Shown: positions 11,949 to 24,429 of the stretch, one piece after another
How positions within the stretch are numbered: position 1 is the stretch's first letter
How the letters are laid out: every line of letters begins with the position of its first letter
Origin: Pascua guehoae
Taxonomy: Eukaryota; Basidiomycota; Tremellomycetes; Trichosporonales; Trichosporonaceae
Reading direction: 5' to 3'
Assembly (NCBI GenBank): GCA_001600415.1
Contig: BCJX01000005.1
Span: 776,197 to 840,196, forward strand
DNA: 64,000 nucleotides
Notes under the pieces: generated by a model
What the model was told of the DNA's origin: nothing
The model's database searches: none
The model's input: only the letters and a program-made list of their open reading frames with translations
Made by a program: the position numbers and the translations under genes

Positions 11949-13447
11949 CTAGATGAAGGGCACCTCAGCCTGTGGGGTAATACGCGCCCCATGGCGGCGG
12001 GCACCGGGCACCTTGTCAAAGTCGATGAGGGCCGAGTGAGCCGTGATGCGGTCTGGTGTGAGTCAAGGCTAGGCCTCTCTATATTCCCAAACGACTCACT
12101 GTCCCAGAGGACGACCGTGCGTGGCTTCCAGCGCACGCGGACCTGGAAGTCTGAACCGCGCTCAATCGTCTCATACAAAAAGTTGAGGATCGCACTGCTC
12201 TCCTCGTCCTTGAGGCCCTGGATGCGGCGCGAAAAGACGCGGCTGACAAACAGCGCCTTGTCGCCCGTCACGGGGTGGCGGCGCACGAGCGGGTGCCACG
12301 TCTCGACGGGCTCGCGGCGCACGACCCCCCCGCGCGAGCGCGAATAGTCGGCCTGCGCGACGCCCGAGTGCAGTACCTTGAGCGTCTCGAGGTAGGCCTT
12401 GAACGACGGCGAGAGGCGGTCGTACGCCGCGCGCTGGTTGACGAATGCCGTGTCGCCGCCAGTTGCGGGCGAGTCGTACAGGAACAGCGCGGTGAGTCCC
12501 GGAGGCTGCTTCTCGTACGTCACCTGGGAGAGTCAGTCGTGCGTAACTCGTTCACTTGGCGGTACACTCACATCGCTGTGCCAGGCGGCAGTAGAGACAC
12601 GGCCGCTGACGTCGTACTCGTTCTTGCTCTTGTCAAACGAGCGGCTGAACGTTAGTCCATTTCCTACTGGTTGCCCGTTTCCAAGCTCCATGCAAAGTGG
12701 AACCGCACCCGTCGCGCACGCCGCGCGGGACCAACACTCACTAGACGAGGTGCAGCTCGGGGAATCCCTTGGGCTGGCCCGACGTTGGGTGGATGTGGTT
12801 GCGACCAAAGAATGAACCCCAGTTGCGGATCTGCCACTCGGGGTCCTGGTCGATAAAGTCCTGGTCGCGGAAGGCCTGTCGTGTGGTCAGCCTGGCCCCT
12901 GGTGGGATGACAGTGGGTGTCCCATTCGTTGCTTATTCTTCGCGTGGTTCTTACTCTCCCCCGTAGGATTCTCTCCCTCTCTCTTCGTGCCTCACTTCCA
13001 CCCCACAGGGTCTCCCCAACAAAGCTCCTGCGTACTCACAACCACACCACGCTGGGCGACGTAGAGAGCTAGCTGCTCCCTGCCCTTGTCGTCGAGCTTG
13101 TCAAGCTGAATCCCCTCGACCTCCGAGCCAAAGTCGGGCGAGAGGTCGTCAATGGTGGCACCCGCGAGGAACGCGCGCGCGTCCGGGTCGTTGACGGCCT
13201 TGAGGCCCGGGTCGACGTGCACAAACTCCTCGAGGGGCGCGTACGTCGTCTCCTTGTCGTACGTCGGCAGGAGGTGGGCGTACGGGTACGCCTCGTCGGG
13301 CTGGCCAGTCTGGTTGAACCACACGGGCTTCTTGGGGTTGGCGGCCGCGCCGTTGGGGCCGTTTGTGGCCGAGGTCTGGTTGGCCTGGCCGGCGAGCTTG
13401 AGCGCCAACACGTTCTGCGCGAGGGTCTCGGTTGTCGTGACTGTCAT
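11949..13447 (-). CDS. TauD/TfdA family Fe(II)/2-oxoglutarate dioxygenase
   Basis: Five exons: 13447-13040, 12875-12742, 12644-12572, 12523-12100, 12052-11949, giving 380 aa. The facial-triad HxD is seen as AAWHSDV (His203/Asp205 by my count), made across exons 3 and 4. The distal His is in NRITAHSALIDF (about 352), followed by Arg-rich ARRHGARIT for 2-oxoglutarate binding. WQIRNWGSFFGRNHIHPTSG and SPATGGDTAFVNQRAAYDRL are typical of the fungal sulfonate/taurine dioxygenase group (yeast Jlp1). These proteins release sulfite from sulfonates for sulfur scavenging; some members act on other acids, so the substrate is unproven. A TATA box lies about 95 bp upstream. No sulfonate permease is adjacent. 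Confidence 0.9.
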
Positions 13448-13539
13448 TGTTGTAGAATGGGGAGAGAAGTAGGCTAAGAGGTGAGGGAGTAGAGGCCGGC
13501 GAGGCTGGTGAGTGTTTCTGCTCTCTCCGCCTACGTCGT

Positions 13540-13545
13540 CTTATA
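13540..13545 (-). promoter_or_regulatory. Putative TATA box (TATAAG) of the dioxygenase gene
   Basis: The minus strand reads CATATAAGACG here, 93-98 bp upstream of the ATG at 13447. Spacing suits a fungal TATA element with a short 5' UTR. Confidence 0.45.
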
Positions 13546-14163
13546 TGCCTCTTGACAACTCTGGACATTTCTCGACACCGGCCTTTGCCGATGCCATCGA
13601 CGCCGCGAGCATCAGCGGGCACACGACAGTCGGTCATTTCCGTCGTCGATAGACTGTCTTGATCATCGCGATGGGGGCTGCAGTCGCAGACGAACGGTGG
13701 TGTCATGCCAGCACCATCAGTGAATGACAGATGCTGCCACCGCCACTCGACGAAAAGGTGCCGGCTTCGCCATCGTCTCGGCTCGTGGCGTGATTGCGCC
13801 ATCGTCAACGCCCATCAGTCCCACAATGATTTCTGTTGCCATAGTGGTCATTGGCACACCGCGCGTACGGCGTGCCACTATGCAGCCATATGAGGTGCGA
13901 CTCTAGCCATGATACGCCATACAGCGTAGGAACTACCCCGCTATCACGCTCTGCCTTGTTCAAACAATCTCATCAGATCATCAGCAAGCAGCGAAACCGA
14001 GTGGCCAATGGCGTCAGCCGGACATGGCCGATGCATGTTGTTTCACCTGGTGCGGTAGTACAGTATATTTCGCCAAACTCCCGACGCCGCCCATGCCACC
14101 TCCTCATCCAACCATTCGACGACTCATCCTTTGCACCTCAACAACAACTGCTCAAAGCACAGC

Positions 14164-14168
14164 AAAAA
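14164..14168 (-). terminator. Pol III T-run terminator of tRNA-Gln
   Basis: Minus strand TTTTT, three bases past the tRNA 3' end, as expected for RNA polymerase III termination. Confidence 0.75.
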
Positions 14169-14170
14169 GC

Positions 14171-14252
14171 AGGTCCGACTGGGAATCGAACCCAGATTAC
14201 AAGAACGACAGTGCGTCAGAATCTTGTGTACTAACCGTTATACGATCAAACC
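14171..14252 (-). tRNA. tRNA-Gln(CTG) with 10-nt intron
   Basis: The minus strand folds as a full cloverleaf. Acceptor GGTTTGA pairs with TCGGACC (two G-T wobbles) with discriminator T; D stem GTAT/GTAC; anticodon stem CAAGA/TCTTG; T arm CTGGG-TTCGATT-CCCAG. The loop reads TT-CTG-A, then 10 nt (CGCACTGTCG), then T38. The intron therefore sits at the canonical 37/38 position and the anticodon is CTG (14217-14219 complement). The GGTT start and T discriminator fit eukaryotic glutamine tRNAs. The B box GGTTCGATTCC is present. Confidence 0.93.
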
Positions 14253-15034
14253 TCTTGATGTTAACAAATTCCCTTGTCGGTGCTTTCGGGTCCAGGTTAA
14301 GGAGGTGCGCCTGAAGCTCTTTGGTTCTCATGACAGAGGAGACTAACGTGTCGAGAACGAAGGGGTATACGCCGTATTGGGCGTGGATACATTAAGAATG
14401 TGGGTAGAGCTTGAGGAAGGAGGGTGTAATGAGACTGGAACGAGGATTTGTGGCGTGAGATTGTGGCAGTTGGTGTAGACGCAGACGGTGGCGGTGACAT
14501 GCAGCAGCTGCACTCTGATGACGCCTTGCGAGGCACCATTCGACACCCAAGAGTGCCATTATAGCAAAGTTTAGGCGGCCTCCCAACGTGCTCACAGGCA
14601 GAGGGCGGGACGCGACGGTTGTCTTGGCGATGGACACGTTGGCCAGTAACATTAATGTGCCTTGGCAAAAGGTGGGCAACGAGAACGTGAGTGAATTGAG
14701 TTACGTCTGCCTGGGCCGCGTCAGTCGGCCTGGCGACGAGGAAGAAGTATTCATTCTCCCTTGTGATAATTCCAAGTGGTGTGGGTCTGTGTACAATCCA
14801 TGCATACTCCGTCGCAATATCCCTATGTGTGATATGTAACAACCTCCTGACTCTACTTCTGACATGAACACTACTACTGGAGCCGTCTGCTCCCTTTTGA
14901 CAGTGGGGGTTCCCCATTGGGCTTGAAATCGCGCGCGTGACCCGCAGCTGCCGCCCTCGTCGTTATCTCGTGCACGGTTACAATCGCAATTGTGATCGCG
15001 ACTGTCACCGCCATGGTGGTGGTGGTCGTGAGGC
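14253..15034. other. Intergenic, no gene seen
   Basis: 782 bp upstream of tRNA-Gln and downstream of the ATO-like gene, both on the minus strand. Short frames here lack splice or domain support. Confidence 0.5.
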
Positions 15035-16045
15035 TTAGTCGTCCTTGGGCGAGAGGTCGATCGGCGAGACACGGATCCAGGCAAAGGTGGTGTCTGGGGT
15101 CCAGAAACCAGTCATGGAAGCCCAGAATGCGTGTGCCGAGGCGACGAGGCAGACGCCACCGGAAGCCAGCTTCATGCTGTTTGACGGGGCCATCTCGGCG
15201 ATGCCGAGGGTGAGGAAAGACATCATGGCCCAGAAGAGGGTGGTGAAGACGGCGACCGAGGAGCGGAACGAGGCCATGAGGAAGAAGAAGGTGACGACCG
15301 TCCAGCAGATGAAGAAGATGCCCACGGCCTGGTTGAATTGGGGGTCGAGCGCGCCAGTCTCGGGGTCCTTGTAGGCGTCCATGACACCCATCTGGGGCAG
15401 GAAGATGGCGCCATATCCCCAGTCAAAGCCGCCGTAAGCGACAAACAGGGTTGCAGAGTACGTGTTGCCGATGAACATCTCGAACCAGCCGACGAGGGTC
15501 TGGGTGATACCCATAAACAGCATGAGGGACGGGATGACGACCGTGGGGTTGGTGATGCCGCGGGCTACAGTCAGCGGGGGGAACATCCCAAGGTCACGAG
15601 AGAGGGGGAGGGGACGTGCAGACAAGCAAGCCAGTTTGGGGGAGCTAGCTCGCTACTCGGCATTGCAACATGCCGAGTCTAGTGTAGTGTGGACACCACC
15701 ATCAAAGCAAAGCGGCGGTTGGAGCCGAGCAAGCGAGCCAGGTGAAACATCCGATAGGGTAGATATGGGATCAGGTGATCTAGGCGTGGGACACTCACCA
15801 CCAACGGTGAACAGGCCGACCATGAGGAAACCGAAAGCGAAAGCAAGGAGACCGACGGGGATCGGGTTACCATACTTGCGGTGCTGGACGGGGATGGCGG
15901 GCTGCGAAAAGTCGACTGGGTGACCGCCAGGAGTGACCATGCGCTCAATGTGACCAGGACGGCCGTAACCCTTTTCGACGTCGACCTCACCGGCACCGAG
16001 GTACACGGGGGTCTCGACGTTGGTGTTGGACGAGTTGGCAACCAT
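15035..16045 (-). CDS. GPR1/FUN34/YaaH (ATO) family acetate/ammonium transporter
   Basis: Two exons, 16045-15799 and 15564-15035, giving 258 aa. A soluble N-terminus of about 57 residues precedes the family signature NPIPVGLLAF (residues 60-69; consensus NPAPLGL). Six hydrophobic segments follow, including FGFLMVGLFTVGA, LMLFMGITQTLVGWFEMF, YSATLFVAYGGFDWGYGAI, VGIFFICWTVVTFFFLMAS, FTTLFWAMMSFLTLGIAEM and a last helix. Ato/Ady2 proteins are plasma-membrane acetate uptake systems, linked in yeast to ammonium export and meiosis. The 234-nt intron lies inside the first transmembrane helix. Such genes are usually carbon-source regulated. A very long (5.2 kb) gene-free region lies upstream. Confidence 0.93.
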
Positions 16046-19000
16046 GATTGCGCGAGGGTGAGGGGTAGTGTAAGGTGGGGAAGGTGACGTCGACCTGCGA
16101 GCAGGGGACTATGGGTGGCGAGTTCGAGATGGGGAGGAGGTGATGAGGCCCGGCAGTGGTGTAGCTGCGAGTGACGGTGAGGTCAGGTATCTAATGTGTG
16201 CCTGCTAAAGGCTGGTAGCGATGACGGGAAGCGCGAGGAGCTGTTGCTGGGAGGGGTAGTCGCTTTCTCGAGGATGCATTTGCCTCTCTTTATGTATGTG
16301 TTTGAGCTGGCACCAAGAGCTGGAGCGGGACAGAGAGGCTGGAAAAGTGTGGTTGGATGGATCCAAACCTCGGCCACTACAACAACGCATCACCAATGAC
16401 GCCCAGTCGCGCAAACCGTGCAAGCCGCAAGCCACTGCCGCAAAAGAAAACTGGCCACCTTGGCCTGCTCCCCCCGGGCCCCGCCGTCCTCCACTGGAGG
16501 AGAGGCACCCGACCCGACGTTTATTTCCCTCGGCTTGTGTGCCACTTAGCTCTGTTCCTTGCTGCCCATCTGCCGTTGCCCATCTCGGCGGCCATCTGCC
16601 CCTTTCTTCCCCAGACGCCAAGCTGCGCAACACTTGTTTCGGCACGTGATGGGTGCTCCCTGCCGCTGCATGTTAAGCTCGGCACAGCACAGCAGCAGCC
16701 TTAGAATTCCACCCAAGCATCGTGACACGTGCCTGTTCGATTGAGTGGGGAACAGACCTGTTGGTATCGGTGAGTGCCCGAAGGTCCCGAAGCTGATTGC
16801 CGTGATAGTGCTGGGAAATTGGTCCTGTGTCCACATGGTGTACTAAGGTTGGCCTCAATCGACTCCAGAACAGAGAAAAAAAAAACCGTCAATGGTGGCT
16901 CTGACGCAACGTTGCTCTTCAGCGCGCAGGTTTACATGATCCATTACAGAGGCACAGAAAGAGGTTACTACCCTCCGCCATCGCGACGCACACACACTGA
17001 CACAGTGGGCACGTCCTCTTGCCGTACTGGGCCCAAGGTATCGTTTTCGTTTGTTCATTTGTTTACCTCGCTGGCTAGGCCTACGGTGGTCAAGTGTGCT
17101 CTAGAACCTGCTTTCAGGCCTAGTGGTTGTATACTGGACCTGATCAACCGCTACACTCTGTGTCCCCAACGAATACCAATAGCAAAATGCCAACACGCGG
17201 GCACTACTGAAACGCAGCAAAGAAAATCGGCCGGCTATAACTTTTGCCGTCCTGCCATTGAGCATCTGTGATGGGACTCAGCCAATCTCTGCTGGAGATT
17301 GGAGAAAAGGCAGTGTTCACGTGCCTGTTATTGCTCCTACCGACGCAATTATCAGTCGGGAATACCCCATTCAGTTCAGTTGAGCGCGGTGGAGCAAGTC
17401 AAACAGCAGCAGTCACGCCAGGATGCCAAGTGGGCAAGGGTCGTTCAATGCCGAAGCCGAGCCGTGCCGCGACTCTGCCAGGGCCGGCTGCCTCTGGGCT
17501 GGCCTTTGCCTTTGGTTGCCGATCGCCCGCCGATGACCGTCCAGCCCACCGTTGGGCGGGACCGACGTCGGTCGTTGGGTTGGGAGCTTGTGGAGGCCAG
17601 GCTTTTGGTTTAGCCTTCTCATTTAACGAGGCTTTTGGTCATGTCGTGTCGTCTGTGGCTGCAAGGCAGGCCCATTATTTCAGGGTGGATGGTGGTTCCC
17701 CGCAGGGTTCAGCGCACACACGTTAGGGTACATGCCCCGGTGATCACCGGGGCCCATGTGGATGTTTATTTGTTTCTTCCCCCCCGTTTGGACCCCACAA
17801 ACGCCACTGCAAATTGCCCCACTCGATCGTCCCGACTACCGTGCCTGGTCTCGAGTGTGCGCCACAACTCCCACTCTCTCTCCCTCTCTCTCTCATACTG
17901 CTCCAGCGCACGTTGCCCATAGGTGTGGCGCTCGGGCGGAGGTGGCGGCGATACGGTGGGCATCGCAGCGTGGTCCTGTCGTGCCACTGACGGCTTTGTC
18001 TAAATCTTAAAAAAGGCACCAATAATTAGCAGGCACTCTGCCTGCAGTATCGTTTCGAAGCAGCTTTGCGGCCCGTTTTGCACTAGCCCTGCCTGTGGGT
18101 GGCGATACTTTATTGCCCATCGGTCATCTTCGGACACTGAGACATCGCAGATCGCTCCATCGCTCCAATCACCGTCGTAACCTCCCACCGTACCGCGTCG
18201 GTTATGAGTAACCGTTTGTCTTGAGTGTTCCGTTTTGGCAACAAGATGCCGCGCATGCCGTGCACCATCGGACCCCTGCGATAAATCACGGAGACAAAAA
18301 CGTCCTCGATCTTGGCAAGGCGGAGGCCGCGTGCAGATGGTGCCCGCTGGCATGTTTATCAACGTATTTTTAGTCTGGTGCGGTATGGACGCTCGAACGG
18401 CCAGGACATGTGGCGACTGTGCACTCCAGCTCCATCGGCATGTCTCATGATGTGGACCTTCGCTCCGTGTGGCCTCGGATGGCCTCGGATTGCGATGTGA
18501 CGATTTGCAAAACCAAAGAAAAGTCTACGACATCACAGAACCTCCGTGCATCATCGTTAGATACGCTCCGGTCCGATCAACAGCGGATAACCTCCTTGGG
18601 TGTGGCGAACTCTATCGAGGACCAGTGTATGGCAGTACTTGTGTCTTTGGGGGTGTTTGCCATGATAGTGTCGTGTTGTCTGATGGGATGTGGACCCCGG
18701 AACGCCCGTCGTCAGAGGCTGGCCCACAGCAGCATCAGTTGGGACGATTTTTCTGCTTTGAAAAGGAAATAAATTGGCGGCACCCCGATCCCGATGTTTA
18801 TCGGACCATACCTCTCAACAAACATCACGATGCTAAGCCAAGATTATTCGGTTTGTGGCTGAATAGCCAAGCACGTAGGCATGGTTGGGGTACACGTCTT
18901 CACCTTGAGCGTCACCTTTTCGCAATGGGCCGCTCGACGGGGTGTAGGGGGACGTGGAGGGGGGCAGTGGGACAGCTGACCGTTCCTAACAAACATGTGG

Positions 19001-21221
19001 GACTACCCGAGCAAATATTGAGTATGAGACCGATCGTGACATGGCGGGAGACGAGAGGTGATTGCCTTGCACGTGGGTAGGTGCATTCTAGCAGCGCGGC
19101 ACGGGGAGTATCACCTGCCACAACAAGGGGTGTGGGGATGAGGGAAAGGATGTCGCGCGTGGCAGGGGATCTGGCGTCAGTTGTGGTAAACAACAATCGG
19201 CAGGCAATAAGCTTGGTAGCTAGGCCATGTGGCGGATAGCTCGACGGCCTGGAGACGTGGCGGCCAACACTGCTTCCCCTTGCTAAGGGTAGCGTAATCC
19301 TTGCCCACCACAACGGTTGCCCAAGGGTGATATTGCCTTGCTTCGGCTCCCCAACACTGACAGACACAGCTGCATTATTATTGGCTCGTTTCCGTAAACC
19401 TACTCTTTATTCAGCAAGAATACACGTTGAGCGTCCGTCATCGTCCATAGAAGACAATTATTCTGCCTGTCCGTCTTCCTTCTCTTCACGAGGTGGTTAG
19501 AGGCGTCGGTCCAAGAACAATGTGGTGGTAGCGACGAAATAATTGTCCTCGCGGCAGACGACGAACAAGTGTGCAAGAAACCTCCATCCTCATAGTCATG
19601 AGGATCCCTCTCTGTGCCCATGTGGCGTTCTCTTCAGGCTGGCCCACTGAGATCGATTCATGGAAGAACACATGCCACAATACCTTTTCATGTATCCCCC
19701 CATCGTCTCTAGCGCGCAATTACATGGTGGTTGAACCTGAGAGAGCAGGCTGGGTGTTCTCACACTAAATCGGCGGAGACAGCTCTAGACAGAGGGCAAA
19801 CGCCCACTTTGCTCCGGCTCTGTTTATCTCTGCCCACTCGCGACTATACCGTCTGGGTCGGTCTCGCTCAGCTCCCGCTGTTCGTGATGGGGGTCGGGGA
19901 TTAGTTGACTGCTGGAACGTCCTGTGACCATGATTTCACTGCCCACGTGTCGTCCCCAATATGACCCAGCTGGCACAGCATTGTGACTGCCGTACATTTA
20001 CCACCGCTCACGCTTTGGCAGAAGTACCGGTGGCCTGAGCTAGTCACTGTTCACAACGAATATTGTACAAAAACGTGGCCGGATATGCCCTCGTGCGCGG
20101 TCCACTTTCAACCCATTTTTATCCTGCCATCTTGTGGTGTGGCGAACTGTCCGTGTCGACAGCCGACCGTACGGCTGGTTGGGGACCAACGCGGACGACG
20201 AAAGCACTCATGCTTCCTTTAAGATGCCTCCTCCCTTTGTCACCAAAAAGATGATCATTCTGGTGTTCTCATTCTGGACTTCAGACCACACGCTGGTTTT
20301 ATCCACCCCAACCGCCGTGGCACAGGATGATACTGGGCAGCGACCCATTGGGAACCCTCCTTCCACAAAAAGTATGGGTGCAGGAAGCTGAACGTAGCCG
20401 CATAACCACTACACACGAGCTTATTGTGACATGTGACAAAGAGGAGAATGGTCAACGGCGACGAGGTACAGGTGGGCTCGGGAATAACGTGACTGCCCAC
20501 CTTCACTCCCAGTATGAACACCCACCACTTTCACCTCCCCGAGTGTCAACCCCTCCCCTCCCCGCCGCAGCTTATCCCACCCACTCTGAATGGAGTGAAG
20601 GTACCATCGTAATGCGCCCTGGCTACCTGGTCCCTCATGGCCTTGGCCCAATGCCTCTCAGTGCACAGAAGCAACAACGGAATATTCCAATCATCTCTAT
20701 CGTTTGCCCTCTTCATAGTAACTCTAAGAGAATGGCACCACGTGTTCTCTATTTTCTGTCATTTACTTGGTATCTTGCTTTCATCGCAGGCACTCAAGTC
20801 GACAAGTCTCCGCTGTCAGGTTATCCTCAATAGAGCACGGCGATTGGAAGGGGTGCACATTTCCTATTCCCTACGTATGGTAGGTATGTTGCTAACGCAG
20901 AATTTGTAGATCATGGCCACTACCTCTAGGACCTTCGTCATACCCACCAAGCGACAAGCGCATCCTCATTATCCGTCCCGTGTTACCAACCACAGCCGAG
21001 ACGATAAGGATGATGATGGTGAAAGCAAAAGTGGCGGCAGCCAGGTGACGGTGGCGACGGATCAATGTCGGGTAAACTTGCCACGTGGGGTTGTCCCATG
21101 TATTTTCGTTGTACCCATGAGCGCATGAAGCCACATCTTGCAACTTGACCTTGAACCTCATCTTGCTATACCCTTCCTCGTTCTTCTTGCCAACACGACC
21201 CATTCGCGGTCCACCAAGACC
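16046..21221. other. 5.2-kb gene-poor block between ATO-like gene and REX1
   Basis: A divergent gap, much larger than any other in the left half. I scanned both strands for domains, splice-joined frames, tRNA cloverleafs and long terminal repeats and found nothing I can support. Base composition is visibly less GC-rich and less codon-like than the flanking genes. It may hold extended promoters, unannotated ncRNA, orphan genes or decayed mobile DNA. Confidence 0.45.
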
Positions 21222-23600
21222 ATGCACGCGAAGGCGCATTCTACCGACCTCAAGCGCAAGGAGCCGGCGACGGGTCTTGCAAGTCCCACCATGACGAGCG
21301 ATCTGGTGACGGACGACGGGTTCACAAAGGTGCAGAAGCGCAAGAAGCACAAGGGTGACAAGCCGAAACATCGTCCCCAGTTCCAGTACGACACGAGCTA
21401 CTTTCGCCAGGGAAAGAAGATTGGAATTGCCGTGAGTTACTTGCCGTGTGGTCGAAACTGACGCTGCAGCACATTCGCGACCTGTCGCTGTTCATTGCGG
21501 CTGACGCGAACCGGCCATCGTGGATTGTTGTGGACGTAAGTGGGGCTGGTCAGGCGACACGAGCTGCATCGCGACGAGGCCCCCAGTGCTGACATCGACA
21601 GAACCCTTCCCTTGTGACTCACACGGTCGTTGTTCTGGTCCCCGGTCTTCTCCCTACCCATCTCGGGATCGCCCCTCTACCGCCCGTGGCGTGTTTGCCG
21701 TTCCAGACCACACCTTCCCCCTTTGCTGAGGCCACCGACGCGACGCTTCGTGTTCCCACGATCCCGAAGCTGTTTGCGTATGGATGCCCAACTCGCGCTC
21801 CCGGAGATAACCGCCGTCTCCACTCTGTCTTGTCGAGCTTGACGCAATGTCCTCTACCCGAGGCGATCAAGCGGAAGCGTGGGGCGGAGCACACGCGGCT
21901 CATTGGTGAGTTGTGCGACTTGGAGCAGCGTTTCGATGCCAAGAGGCTGACGGCAGAACTGGCAAAGAAGGGTGGTGCGCAGTCAAGTCCATTGCTGTAC
22001 ATATGTACGCCCCACCAGATGGCCGCGAACGGTTACCGTCTCCCCAGCTACGTCGAGATCGCAGACACGCCCTTTGTTCCTGGGGATCTTCCTGATAGCC
22101 TGAAGGAGGTCTTCAAGACGCGCAAAGAAATGGGCACTCTGGACGTGACCATGGACGGTCTGTCGGTACCGCCGGGCCCAAAGCCCATCGAGCTCGACGA
22201 CCAGGGGCGCAGGCGGCGAGGGAATGTGCGCGAGGACGACGGATGGGTCGAGACACCGGAAGCGACAGGTCCTCCGCCGGACGGAAAGTACCCTGTCCTA
22301 GCGATCGACTGCGAAATGGTGCGTCTGACTTGTCGACCCACGCCGAGCTGACGACAGGTTCTTTCCGCCGAGGGGCAAGAGCTAGCGCGCGTATCGGTCG
22401 TGGAGCTTGAGAGTGGGAAGAATGTGTTTGACGAGCTGGTCAACCCCCCCACCCCTGTCGTCGACTACCTCACCCAGTGAGTCGAGTTGGCCGTGTTGTG
22501 GAAGCTGCATGCAGTTACACAGTCCATTGCTGACCGCAGGTTCTCTGGCATGACCGCGAAGCGTATGGCTCAGGCGACGCACACGCTCGAGAGCATACAG
22601 GAAGCGCTCATCACCGGTCCCAAACCGCTGATTACTCCGCACACAATCCTGCTTGGCCACTCACTCGACTGCGACCTGGGTGTGCTCAAGATCCGCCACC
22701 CGCTTGTTATCGACACGACCGTTATCTACAGGCATCCCCGTGGGCCACCGTTCAAGTCTGCGCTCAAGTGGCTCACACAGCGATGGCTCCAGCGTGGTAT
22801 CCAGGGCGGAGCCACGGGCCACGACTCGGAGGAGGACGCGAGGGCGTGCGTCGACTTGCTCAAGATGAAGCTCATTCATGGTGAGTCGGGTGTGGTGGCT
22901 GACCCACTATGTGACCTCGTTTCTCCGTCTCGCACGTATCTGGCCCGTGTTGACAACAGGACCCGACTTTGGTGACCCGAACAGCGACGCAGAGTCCATT
23001 TTCGAACGTCTCGGCCGTTACAAGCCGTCCCAGTCTGCCAAAGGACAGCGCTCCCTTGTGGCCGACCATGGGAATCCGGCGTCGTGGTACGGATCAAAGG
23101 CGACAAAGGCTGTGGCGTGCGCGGATGACGACGAGGTGGTCGACGCCGTGGTCAACAGCATTGCGGACCACGAATACGTGTTTGCACGGCTGTGTGAGCT
23201 GAGCAATGTGCAGAACTGTGAGTAGTGTTCCGTAGTCCTAGCCGACCTACCTTCATCTACCTCTCACTGACAACCAGGGAACTCGAACTCGCACTCTGGC
23301 TCCGAAATTGACCTCTCATCACCCTCCGACGACGACCTCGCGGCGGCGCTAGCGCGCTTTGACGAGCGCCTCGCGCGCCTCCACGCGGGCCTCCCGCACA
23401 ACACGGCGCTGATCATGGCTACGGGCCACTCGGACCCGCGGCCCATGCTGCACCTCGCCCAACGCCGTACGCGCTGGGAGCGTGCCCACCGCGCCGACCC
23501 GGAACAAAAGGTCGAGACGTGGACCACTGCGGACGACAGGGACCTCGAGATGCGCGTCGCAGAGGCGAGGGAAGGCATGGCCTTCTTCTGTGTCAAGTAG
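21222..23600 (+). CDS. REX1: REX1/Rnh70-type 3'-5' RNA exonuclease (DEDDh)
   Basis: Seven exons: 21222-21431, 21470-21535, 21602-22318, 22358-22476, 22540-22880, 22960-23217, 23278-23600, giving 677 aa. The exonuclease III motif LAIDCEM closes exon 3 (Asp/Glu at about 328/330). It is followed by LLGHSLDCDLGVLKIRHP (Exo II, about 411) and GHDSEEDARACVDLLKMKL (Exo III, His at about 465). This gives the DEDDh set, and the spacing fits the Rex1/REXO family. A basic lysine-rich N-terminus (KVQKRKKHKGDKPK) could be a nuclear signal. Yeast Rex1 trims 5S rRNA, tRNA and 25S rRNA 3' ends in the nucleus. Introns are short (38-79 nt). The start was chosen as the first ATG in the basic N-terminal frame. 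Confidence 0.92.
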
Positions 23601-24272
23601 AAGGGTGACGTTCTTTTGCATCAAGGGGCGGACCGGCAAGTGGAGAGTTATTGATCGTGTTTGGGAGGCGCGCGAGCCGAGCCTGTGGAGAGTGAGCGAG
23701 ACTGTGTAGAGCATGTAGAAGTCGTCTAGTGTCTTGCAGGCGGCATACTCGTAGCGCAGTGGTACATTGTTCACTGTCGCATTCATGTATACAACCGGCC
23801 ATTCAGGCTTCAAACCAAGTGCTGCAGAGCACGAGCGGAGCAGACAGCAGTGGCGGCACGTGACAGGTGCAGAAGTGATGGGCACACCCGCCGCCTGCAT
23901 CGAATAGAATGCACACTCGTCGCCTGGGAAGTGCATGGAGGTGGCCCTCGTGCATGGCTTCGATCACAAAGAGCAACCTGAAGTCTGAACGCTGGGCCCG
24001 CTGGGACGCAACGGCATGGCTTGATGCAAGCCTCCGCCCTCAGTGGTGGCAGTGCCACGTGCGACGGCGACCTCCGCCAGCGGCAAATCCGGCCGGCCCG
24101 ACCATTTCTCCCAACGCCATTGTTATGGCGCGTCACATCCATCCATCCTTTCAACCCATCGCTGCAACCATCCCCATCCCCATCGTCCCCATCGTCCCCA
24201 TCGTCCCCATCGCCCCAACCCCTCCTCCCACGGACCAGGATCCATCCACACCCCTGCTCTACTGGACTCACG
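23601..24272. promoter_or_regulatory. Region between REX1 and SUS1
   Basis: 672 bp between two genes in the same orientation; it should carry the REX1 3' UTR and SUS1 promoter. A CCCCATCGT-type 9-bp repeat (about 24172-24217) lies just upstream of the SUS1 start. Long antisense frames here are low-complexity. Confidence 0.5.
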
Positions 24273-24375
24273 ATGGCCGACGACGCGACGCTCGACGCGA
24301 TCCGCAAGCGCCTCCTTGAGACGGGCGACTGGGAGCGGTGAGTCAGGTTGGGTGTCGGGCTGGGTCGGGGGGTCC

Positions 24376-24429
<54 letters not shown>

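Larger units (their letters stand above)
13448..14170. promoter_or_regulatory. Upstream region of the dioxygenase gene
   Basis: 723 bp from the dioxygenase start to the tRNA-Gln gene. It should carry the dioxygenase promoter; apart from the TATA box nothing is recognised. Confidence 0.45.

Noticed and set aside
9969..13447. NmrA-like and TauD genes as a sulfur-metabolism cluster
   Set aside because: They are convergent neighbours without a transporter or regulator; nothing in the sequence links their functions.
16774..17726. Plus-strand frames of about 150-165 codons in the 16-21 kb block
   Set aside because: No family motif, no splice continuity and uneven composition; not distinguishable from chance in this GC range.
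16046..21221. A decayed retrotransposon
   Set aside because: I looked for reverse transcriptase, integrase and terminal-repeat signs and could not point to any.
24378..24426. Telomere-like or vector sequence from the G-run
   Set aside because: A pure homopolymer with no T/A telomeric pattern, inside an intron with normal splice sites on both sides.
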